Shown piece by piece: positions 6,594 to 12,979 of a stretch of DNA of 16,259 bases (position 1 is the stretch's first letter; each line of letters opens with the position of its first letter). The position numbers and the translations under genes were made by a program. Under the pieces are notes generated by a model. It did not search any database, had not been told where the DNA came from, and saw only the letters and a list, made by a program, of their open reading frames with translations. The stretch is taken from positions 1-16,259 of the forward strand of contig CADBRG010000295.1 of NCBI GenBank assembly GCA_902797015.1. The letters run 5' to 3'. Origin of the DNA: an uncultured Lachnospiraceae bacterium (GTDB taxonomy: Bacteria > Bacillota > Clostridia > Lachnospirales > Lachnospiraceae).

Positions 6594-7898
6594 TTAATAT
6601 TTCAGGAATCCGTCATACCGATTCTTCACTTCGTCATTGCAGCGCACCTTAACAAGCGTCCCTTCTGCCCGGTAATCTGTCTCCAGGACTTCTGCCGTCT
6701 CCTGTAAGTGATGCAGCACATTTCCTTTATCGTAAGGAATTAAAAATGTGCATTCCTGCTTTCCTTCCCGCAGCTTTTGCGCGATCAGATCCCACAACTC
6801 TGCAATCCCGATTTCGTTTCCTGCGCTGATAAAAATATTATCATTGCGTACCGCGGGGATCTCAAATTCCAGATGATGTACCAGATCTGCTTTATTAAAG
6901 ACACAGATCATCGGGATACCTGCTGCACCAATCTCCCGCAGCGTCTCTTCCGTCACCCTCATACACGCACGGTAATCCGAATCCGAATAATCAACGACCT
7001 GTATCAGAAGGTCTGCATATTTTACTTCTTCTAATGTGGAACGAAATGCCTTTACCAGTGAAGTCGGCAGTTCGTCGATAAATCCAACCGTATCCGAAAG
7101 CAGGATCGGTCGTTCCCCCTTGGGCTGAATCTTCCGCACCGTTGTATCAAGTGTTGCAAAAAGCTTATCCTGCTCTAATACCTTCTTTTCCTCAACAGGA
7201 TTCTCATTCAGCGCCAGCAGACGATTCATGATGGTCGACTTTCCGGCATTGGTATATCCAACCAGAGACACACGGGGAATTCCGGCTTTCAGACGTTTCT
7301 CACGCTGTGTCGTCCGTTCTCTGGCAATGACTTTGAGCTCTTTTTCAAGCTCCGCCATACGTCGTTCGATATGACGACGGTCAAGCTCTAACTGTGTCTC
7401 ACCGATACCGCGGTTCGACATGCTGCCGCTCGATCCCGCCTGCCTGCCAAGATGTGTCCACATACCTGCCAGACGCGGCATGATGTATTGCAGCTGCGCA
7501 TGCTCCACCTGAAGTCTTGCCTCGCGTGTGCGCGCCTGCTCCGCAAAGATTCTAAGGATCAGGCCCGTCCGGTCCATCACCTCCACGCCAAGCTCCTGAT
7601 TCAGATTCCGAAACTGCATCGGCGAAAGCGTCTGGTCAAAGATGACATACGTTGCTTCTAATTCCTGCACAGCCTGTGCAACTTCAGCCACCTTTCCGCT
7701 GCCGATATAGGTCGCATGCACCGGATTTTTCGTACGCTGTGTGAACATGGCAACTGTGTAGATGTGACACGCTTCTGCAAGCTGCTCCAGCTCATCCATC
7801 ATGCGTTCAAAGACGTCGTCCTTTTGATCGGTCTGCAGACCGACCAGGATCGCATTTTCCCAGATTTCTTCCATTTGTGTGTTGCGGATTTCTTCCAT
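6594..7898 (-). CDS. hflX: GTPase HflX (ribosome-splitting factor)
   Basis: A 434-residue cytoplasmic GTPase that binds the large ribosomal subunit and splits stalled ribosomes under stress. Residues 15-180 hold the HflX N-domain, with HATYIGSGKVAEV and FDQTLSPMQFRNLNQELGVEVMDRT in the glycine-rich core. The typical GRQAGSSGSMSNRGIGETQLE linker lies around 151-171, followed by a charged coiled coil (172-205). The G-domain shows G1 GYTNAGKST (214-222), a G2 region FATLDTT, G3 DTVGF (269-273) and G4 NKAD (335-338). The C-terminal segment (about 375-434) fits the short C-domain. Length is normal. The ATG at 7898 has AGGA shortly upstream. It stands alone between the transhydroxylase terminator and the DegV terminator, as a housekeeping gene at the edge of the accessory block. 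Confidence 0.97.
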   Translation of the reverse strand: MEEIRNTQMEEIWENAILVGLQTDQKDDVFERMMDELEQLAEACHIYTVAMFTQRTKNPVHATYIGSGKVAEVAQAVQELEATYVIFDQTLSPMQFRNLNQELGVEVMDRTGLILRIFAEQARTREARLQVEHAQLQYIMPRLAGMWTHLGRQAGSSGSMSNRGIGETQLELDRRHIERRMAELEKELKVIARERTTQREKRLKAGIPRVSLVGYTNAGKSTIMNRLLALNENPVEEKKVLEQDKLFATLDTTVRKIQPKGERPILLSDTVGFIDELPTSLVKAFRSTLEEVKYADLLIQVVDYSDSDYRACMRVTEETLREIGAAGIPMICVFNKADLVHHLEFEIPAVRNDNIFISAGNEIGIAELWDLIAQKLREGKQECTFLIPYDKGNVLHHLQETAEVLETDYRAEGTLVKVRCNDEVKNRYDGFLKY

Positions 7899-7953
7899 AT
7901 TATCCTATTCATGCATATCCACTCATGTTTTTGGTTTCTAATTAATCGCCTAC

Positions 7954-7962
7954 AGTATAACA
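7954..7962 (-). promoter_or_regulatory. Extended -10 promoter of hflX
   Basis: On the minus strand TGT directly followed by TATACT gives an extended -10 box; the -35 region is poor. It lies 55 bases before the hflX start. Confidence 0.5.
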
Positions 7963-7980
7963 TAGGTCACAGTGATTCAG

Positions 7981-8002
7981 TAGATAAATAGCTATTAATC
8001 TA
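7981..8002. promoter_or_regulatory. 22-bp palindrome upstream of the hflX promoter
   Basis: Arms TAGATAAATAG and CTATTAATCTA match at ten of eleven positions with no spacer. It sits at or just beyond the -35 position of the hflX promoter. The rest of the 312-base gap 7899-8210 holds only the hflX promoter, AT-rich sequence and the terminator at 8145-8180; I see no gene in it. Confidence 0.4.
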
Positions 8003-8144
8003 TATTTTGCTACTTCACTTGCTCAATCTCAGCGTTTTTGGCGCCGTATAAGTAGATATATTTTAAGTATAATGTTTTTTTCTACCTGGAATGCAGGAAC
8101 AGCAGGTTAATCCTCCGACAAATGTGCTACACCGGGCGCACAGC

Positions 8145-8180
8145 AAAAAACCCGCCGGAGGATTTGTCCCCCGGCGGGTT
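8145..8180 (-). terminator. Strong Rho-independent terminator of the transhydroxylase locus
   Basis: AACCCGCCGG (8149-8158) pairs with CCGGCGGGTT (8171-8180), and past one mismatch GGA pairs with TCC around TTTG; six T follow on the minus strand (8145-8150). It closes pair B and isolates hflX. Confidence 0.95.
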
Positions 8181-8210
8181 CCTGTATTAGGCAAAGAATT
8201 TACAATACCA

Positions 8211-9026
8211 TTAGTCTACAAAGATTTCCCCGATATTCTGAGATTCCTTGATGGTAACGGTAACATCATCTGCACCTGCTACGGAAATGGTGTAGGTACC
8301 CGGATCCAGCTTGTCGAACTTGAACTCGCCGAAGTAATCGGTGGTCTGTGTCTCATTCACGCCTTCACCTGTAAGTGTAACCTGTGCGCCTTCCTTGCAG
8401 TCATCAGAAGCTTTGTCTACGATCGCGCCTGTGATGAAGTTCTTGGTGTAGCGATACAGATTCTTGTAGAATACGTGCGGGTTGGTGTTGTACTCCGGAT
8501 GGAATACTTCCAGACCTTCTTCCTCTACGATCTTAGCCATCTCTTCCGGCTCGATATCATAGAACTTCAGAGCCTCTGTCGGGCAGCTGTGTGCACAACG
8601 CGGGATGTACGGTTCTACACCACTGTCGATGATGTGCGCGCACATCGTACATTTCTGAGGTGCGTCAATCTCATCGTTCCAGTAAATACCGCCATACGGG
8701 CACATATCAAGAATCTCTCTATGACCTTTTGCTTTTGCCTGATCGATCAGAACGATGCCATCTTCTCTGCGTGTCGCAAATCCGGCGTCTACCATCGCAC
8801 ATTTTTCGCAATGCTGGCACATTAATGCAAGATAGCCAACATCGATACGCGGAGCCTGTCCACGAACGGTACGAAGAAGTCTCACCCAACGATGTCCGTG
8901 GCGTGGCTGCGGAGCTGTATAAGGCTGCCAGTCATTTCCAACATGCTCGTCTTTACAAGCCATAAAGCAGTTGTTGCAGTCGAAGCAGAAAGCAAGATCA
9001 TGAACCAGATATTTTTGTTTACTCAT
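8211..9026 (-). CDS. Transhydroxylase-like small (Fe-S) subunit, pair B
   Basis: A 271-residue electron-transfer subunit partner of the pair B large subunit, similar to the small subunit of pyrogallol-phloroglucinol transhydroxylase. Twelve cysteines for three [4Fe-4S] clusters are visible: C14-x2-C17-x2-C20-x3-C24, then C70-x2-C73-x2-C76, C109 (CPYG), C126-x2-C129 (CTMC), C144 and C148. The second group reads C-x2-C-x2-C, whereas the pair A subunit has C-x2-C-x3-C. Residues about 195-271 form the beta-rich C-terminal domain (EGAQVTLTGEG, DYFGEFKFDKLDPGTYTISV), like Cna-B or transthyretin-type barrels, which in the known enzyme packs against the large subunit. No Tat or Sec signal, hence cytoplasmic. 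The ATG overlaps the large-subunit stop by eight bases, with GGAGG inside the upstream gene, indicating translational coupling. Confidence 0.92.
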   Translation of the reverse strand: MSKQKYLVHDLAFCFDCNNCFMACKDEHVGNDWQPYTAPQPRHGHRWVRLLRTVRGQAPRIDVGYLALMCQHCEKCAMVDAGFATRREDGIVLIDQAKAKGHREILDMCPYGGIYWNDEIDAPQKCTMCAHIIDSGVEPYIPRCAHSCPTEALKFYDIEPEEMAKIVEEEGLEVFHPEYNTNPHVFYKNLYRYTKNFITGAIVDKASDDCKEGAQVTLTGEGVNETQTTDYFGEFKFDKLDPGTYTISVAGADDVTVTIKESQNIGEIFVD

Positions 9027-11823
9027 CTAACTTTCCTCCTTTCCAATCATGACCGGAGAACTTCCAAGCCTTCTCAGTCCAAACCATCTCTCTGCAGTTC
9101 GGATCTTTGTAGAATTGGCCTGAAGCGCGGGTTGCGCCTACCGGTACATTAACCGGTGCGTTCCAGGATTCTTTCTCCTCAGCGCCACCATGGTTCTTAT
9201 CGAGCGGTTTGAATTCGTAACCTTCAAGTTCCTTACGATCCCATTTCTCGATCTCAACCAGGCAGTGCTCTGTAGCCATACCGGTCGCATATTTGGACAG
9301 GAAACGTGCCGGGGTCAGGATGTTGATACATCCGCCACGGTCTACTGCGTGACCCGGGTCACCCAGCGGTTTGTATTCTGCACAGGACTCATAGCAGTGG
9401 CAGGTACCCTGCGGTACACGCTCTGTTACCTGTGCTGCGAAGATAACAGCACCACGCTCATTGTAAGCTTTGATCAGATCATGGTTCTTGATGCCACGCG
9501 GCTCTGCATCCTTCGGATTCATACGGAGGATCCAGTATTTGAATCCATCCACTTCTACACGATGGTCCTCAATATCGTTTACGAACGAATCCTTACCATC
9601 ACCCTGTGTATGGAAGGAGAAACGCGGATGCGGTGAAAGAACCGCAAGCGGATATTTCTGGAACCGAGGTGTATGATGGCCTTCCCATGACGGGATGTAC
9701 ATCGGCATCAAAGGTCTCTCTTTGTCATCTGTGTCATAGTGACCGAAACGCTTCAGGGAGTTCGATACGAACTCAACCTTACCGGACTGTGTCTGCAGAC
9801 CCTTCATGTCAACCAGATCAGCCGGACGGAATCTGGAGATCCATCCTCTGGTATCCTGCGGACGATCCTCTGCGAACCAGCGAAGTGCCGGTGCAGCCGG
9901 TGCTCTGTCGTCGTTCGGTACGATGAAATAACCCTTCTCGAAGAACTTCTCCCAGGTAACAACCTTCGGAAGATCAGATGCATAGAACATCTGCTTCGCC
10001 CATCCGAGCTCTGTCTTGCCTTCAGAGAAGACATCGCCAATGTGCAGACGCTCACAGATCGCATTGAAGATCTCGTAGTCAGACATGGACTCGCCAAGCG
10101 GCTCGATGCACTTCTTCTGCAGTGTGATCACACGGTGGTTTGCCTGGTTATGGGAATCCGGATTGTAACCGGAGTTGGAAGCCCACTCACCGATATCCCA
10201 GCGCTCAAAGTTGGTACAAGCCGGAAGAATGATGTCCGCAAACGGAACCTCGCCCTCAAACCAGATGGACTGGCTTACTACGAACGGAAGTCTCTTGGTG
10301 CGGTACATTCTTGCATAACGGTCGCCCTGTCCCATCGTTCCGATGTGCGGGCCGCCATACTTGTACAGCAGCTGGCAGCGGGAGAAGCCCGGAGCCGGAT
10401 ACTCATAATGATGGAACTGCTGCTCCATGGAATCACCTACGAAACCACGGCCCCACCATTCTGTCTTGTCATTTAAGATACACTCCGGCAGACGCATACG
10501 GTTCATATGAACACCTGCTGCCGTACTCAAGTGTGATACAAGCGGTCTGGAATCTACGCCGTTAAACATTCTGTAAGCCAGAACAGCGCCTGCTGCGGAG
10601 TTCTGTGCGTCACCGCAGATACCGCCGTCAGCATAACCCGGGAAGTAGAAATCAGAATCTACCGGAACACCCTGCGTGGTGGAGTAGATGTTGATACCCG
10701 GTTTACCCATACCCTGCATTGTGATCAGAGCTACCATCATACGTGCCCAGTCCATACCGATCGGTGAACGGCAGCAGCCGCCCCATCCGCCAAGACCGCC
10801 GGCAGCGAGCATGGTTTTATGTTTTGCCCACTCACGAGCCAGTGCGCGGATGTCACGAGCCGGGATCTTACATTCTTTCTCAGCCCACTCAGTGGTCTTC
10901 GGAATGCCGTCTGTGATACCGAGTACATACTTGGTCCACTCTTCGAATCCAAAGGTATGTGTCTCAACATACTCTTTGTCATAGGTGCCTTCTGTCAGCC
11001 ATGTATAAGCAATACCCAGTGCCAGAGCTGCATCCGTACCAAGCTGCGGAGAGAACCATTTGCCGCCCCACAGACCATTGGTGTGGTTGTAATACGGATC
11101 GATGAATACCATCTTTACGCCCAGCTCTTTGAGCCATCTACGACGGATCGTACTCTCGAAAGCACCGTAAATACCATTGTTGGTCTCCGGATCGGATGAC
11201 CAGAATACCATCATTTCACAGTTCTCAAGGCAGTCCTCTAACAGGTCTGTCTGCTCCGGGTTACCCAGACGAGCTGAGAATCCGTACATATGGGTAGCAC
11301 CCCAGTGCCAGCCTTCCCATGAATCCGGGTTATGATCTGCATAGGTCATACCAACAGCATTCATGAAACGGAACAGTGTAGAGTGACGATATCCGACGGT
11401 TCCCCAGAGATGATGTGAACTCGGCTCAATGATCATTGCGCCCGGTCCAAACTCTCTCTTGATGCGGCGGATCTCGTTACATACGATATCAAGTGCCTCA
11501 TCCCAGCTGATACGCTCATAACCGGAAATACCACGGTTTTCCTCGTTACGCTCACCGTTCGGATCAAAGTCCACACGCTTCATCGGATACAGATTTCTGC
11601 GGTCCGAATAGATCATGGATTTGAACTGCGCGGTTACCGGCGTATAAGTTGTCTTACGCGGCGGTGTAAATGTTCTGCCTCGTGCTTCGATCGAGTATGA
11701 TGCTGCATCATCCTCGTCCAGGTCCATCGGTGTGATTCGGACGATCTTGTCCTCCTCTTCGTCTACGTACACGAAGACCGGTCCACCGGTGGTCATCTGG
11801 GTTTTTTTCACCAAATTACCCAT
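9019..11823 (-). CDS. Pyrogallol-phloroglucinol transhydroxylase-like large (molybdopterin) subunit, pair B
   Basis: A 934-residue molybdopterin-bis-MGD enzyme of the DMSO reductase superfamily. It has no N-terminal Cys motif, as in transhydroxylase. By alignment with the Pelobacter enzyme (His144, Tyr152, Arg153, Asp174, Ser175, Trp176, Trp354, Tyr404, Tyr560 in its published structure, as I recall) the equivalents here are His137, Tyr145, Arg146, Asp167, Ser168 (Mo ligand), Trp169, Trp347, Tyr397 and Tyr553: all kept. Nearby positions differ from pair A: Tyr180 for Trp178, Ala184 for Trp182, and CCRSPIG for ACRATHG around 350-356. A C-terminal tail of about 65 residues (870-934) with four Trp is absent from pair A. 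GGAGGAAGGA precedes the ATG. A hydroxyl-transfer reaction on a polyhydroxybenzene is likely; the substrate may not be pyrogallol. Catechol dehydroxylase-like activity is an alternative. Confidence 0.9.
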   Translation of the reverse strand: MGNLVKKTQMTTGGPVFVYVDEEEDKIVRITPMDLDEDDAASYSIEARGRTFTPPRKTTYTPVTAQFKSMIYSDRRNLYPMKRVDFDPNGERNEENRGISGYERISWDEALDIVCNEIRRIKREFGPGAMIIEPSSHHLWGTVGYRHSTLFRFMNAVGMTYADHNPDSWEGWHWGATHMYGFSARLGNPEQTDLLEDCLENCEMMVFWSSDPETNNGIYGAFESTIRRRWLKELGVKMVFIDPYYNHTNGLWGGKWFSPQLGTDAALALGIAYTWLTEGTYDKEYVETHTFGFEEWTKYVLGITDGIPKTTEWAEKECKIPARDIRALAREWAKHKTMLAAGGLGGWGGCCRSPIGMDWARMMVALITMQGMGKPGINIYSTTQGVPVDSDFYFPGYADGGICGDAQNSAAGAVLAYRMFNGVDSRPLVSHLSTAAGVHMNRMRLPECILNDKTEWWGRGFVGDSMEQQFHHYEYPAPGFSRCQLLYKYGGPHIGTMGQGDRYARMYRTKRLPFVVSQSIWFEGEVPFADIILPACTNFERWDIGEWASNSGYNPDSHNQANHRVITLQKKCIEPLGESMSDYEIFNAICERLHIGDVFSEGKTELGWAKQMFYASDLPKVVTWEKFFEKGYFIVPNDDRAPAAPALRWFAEDRPQDTRGWISRFRPADLVDMKGLQTQSGKVEFVSNSLKRFGHYDTDDKERPLMPMYIPSWEGHHTPRFQKYPLAVLSPHPRFSFHTQGDGKDSFVNDIEDHRVEVDGFKYWILRMNPKDAEPRGIKNHDLIKAYNERGAVIFAAQVTERVPQGTCHCYESCAEYKPLGDPGHAVDRGGCINILTPARFLSKYATGMATEHCLVEIEKWDRKELEGYEFKPLDKNHGGAEEKESWNAPVNVPVGATRASGQFYKDPNCREMVWTEKAWKFSGHDWKGGKLDE

Positions 11824-11865
11824 TCCTTCCTCCTTTCATTCAACCCCAAAAGTTCAAAAACTAGA

Positions 11866-11895
11866 TTTTCATATACTTATTATAATATATGAAAA
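11866..11895 (-). promoter_or_regulatory. Promoter -10 box enclosed in a 10-bp perfect inverted repeat, upstream of pair B
   Basis: TTTTCATATA (11866-11875) and TATATGAAAA (11886-11895) flank a 10-base centre that carries a consensus TATAAT on the minus strand (11879-11884). No good -35 box is found 16-18 bases upstream, suggesting activator dependence. The repeat would let a dimer block the promoter. Start codon is 55 bases downstream of the -10 box. Confidence 0.55.
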
Positions 11896-11914
11896 CACAC
11901 ATATCTTATCCTTG

Positions 11915-11925
11915 TTGTAATACAA
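11915..11925. promoter_or_regulatory. Perfect 11-bp palindrome upstream of the pair B promoter
   Basis: TTGTA-A-TACAA, about 30-45 bases upstream of the TATAAT at 11879-11884, a usual position for an activator site. A second small repeat GAATA-AGCG-TATTC lies at 11939-11952. Confidence 0.4.
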
Positions 11926-11982
11926 TGATTCACATTCTGAATAAGCGTATTCCGGACGGTATACCATATGTATTTTCTATAG

Positions 11983-11998
11983 ATTAGGCTATGCTAAT
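11983..11998. promoter_or_regulatory. Third DtxR/iron-box-like inverted repeat, upstream of pair B
   Basis: ATTAG-GCTATG-CTAAT is a perfect inverted repeat with the same 5-6-5 layout as the boxes at 2374-2389 and 2432-2447. Its TTAGGCTA start is close to the classic DtxR core. It stands 160 bases before the large-subunit start. Confidence 0.45.
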
Positions 11999-12013
11999 TC
12001 TCTCTTAGATAAG

Positions 12014-12048
12014 CAGAGCTCCCACGGGATAACCCAATGGGAGCTCTG
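12014..12048 (-). promoter_or_regulatory. Strong hairpin between pair A and pair B, without a T-run
   Basis: CAGAGCTCCCA (12014-12024) and TGGGAGCTCTG (12038-12048) form a perfect 11-bp stem; GGG and CCC in the loop can extend it. On the minus strand the tail is CTTATCTAAG, not a U-tract. It may protect the 3' end of the pair A message or cause partial termination. The rest of 11824-12106 holds the pair B promoter region. Confidence 0.7.
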
Positions 12049-12106
12049 TCATAACTGTCATCAACCTAGAAAATTATTCTGTTTGAAAACAATCAGGCAA
12101 AGCTGA

Positions 12107-12940
12107 TTATTTGTCCATATCCAGATAATCCAGGTTCAGTGACTTGCCGGCAATCTCGATATCGAAGGATTTTGTGAATCCGCCTGCTTCGATGTTGATG
12201 GTGTATTTACCATCATCCAGCTTGTCAAATCTGTAATCGCCAAAGAAGTTGGTCTCCTGGCTTGCGATCACCTTGCCATCCTGTACCAGATCAACTTTAC
12301 CGCCTTCGAAGCAGTCGCCGCCGATCAGGATACCGCCCCATGCAAAGTTCTTTGTGAACATGCCGAGGTTCTTATAGAATACGTGCGGGTTTGTGCCGTA
12401 TTCCGGATGATATACTTCAAGACCTTCTTCTTCGATGATCTTAGCCATCTCTTCCGGCTCTACATGATATGCTTTCAGGCACTCTGTCGGGCAGTTGTGT
12501 ACGCAACGCGGAAGGCCCGGTGTCCAGTCCGGATCATCCAGCAGATGAGCACACATTGTACATTTCTGCGGAACATCCAGCTCTTCGTTGTAGTAGATTG
12601 TGCCATACGGGCAAGCATCTACTAAAGCTCTGTTGCCTTTTGCCTTTTCCGGATCGATCATAACGATACCGTCTTCTCTGCGATATACAGCGCCATTGCC
12701 TGCTGCTTCGCATGCCGGATTTTCACAATGCTGACACATTAATGTCAGGTAACGATAATCATTACGTGCATAACGTCCACGCTCTCTTCTGAGAACGTTC
12801 ACCCAACGGTGTCCATGACGTGGCTGACTGCCGGTATATCCCGGCCATTCATTGCCTACGTGCTCGTCCTTGCAGCCCATGAAGCAGTTATTACAGTCAT
12901 GGCACCATCTGACATCCATTGTTATATACCACTGTTTCAT
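12107..12940 (-). CDS. athS: Pyrogallol-phloroglucinol transhydroxylase small (Fe-S) subunit, pair A
   Basis: A 277-residue cytoplasmic iron-sulfur subunit. The cysteines for three [4Fe-4S] clusters are C13-x2-C16-x2-C19-x3-C23, C69-x2-C72-x3-C77, C110 (CPYG), C127-x2-C130 (CTMC), C146 and C150; C154 is extra. Residues about 200-277 (GDCFEGGKVDLVQDGKVI, TNFFGDYRFDKLDDGKYTINI) are the beta-barrel domain characteristic of the transhydroxylase small subunit and unusual among other ferredoxin-like subunits of this superfamily. The wording agrees closely with the Pelobacter small subunit as I remember it. The ATG at 12940 has AAAGGAG eight bases upstream; the in-frame GTG at 12958 overlaps that site and is rejected. 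It follows the large-subunit stop by 39 bases. In the known enzyme the clusters are not needed for net electron supply, since the reaction is redox-neutral overall. Confidence 0.93.
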   Translation of the reverse strand: MKQWYITMDVRWCHDCNNCFMGCKDEHVGNEWPGYTGSQPRHGHRWVNVLRRERGRYARNDYRYLTLMCQHCENPACEAAGNGAVYRREDGIVMIDPEKAKGNRALVDACPYGTIYYNEELDVPQKCTMCAHLLDDPDWTPGLPRCVHNCPTECLKAYHVEPEEMAKIIEEEGLEVYHPEYGTNPHVFYKNLGMFTKNFAWGGILIGGDCFEGGKVDLVQDGKVIASQETNFFGDYRFDKLDDGKYTINIEAGGFTKSFDIEIAGKSLNLDYLDMDK

Positions 12941-12979
12941 TACATTATCTCCTTTCACTCTGTACGTACGAGACGCTTT

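Noticed and set aside
8091..8825. Plus-strand frame of 244 codons opposite the pair B small subunit
   Set aside because: It is a shadow of a strongly supported gene, runs through a terminator and has no recognisable domain.
9739..10476. Plus-strand frame of 245 codons opposite the pair B large subunit
   Set aside because: Antisense shadow produced by the codon bias of the real gene.
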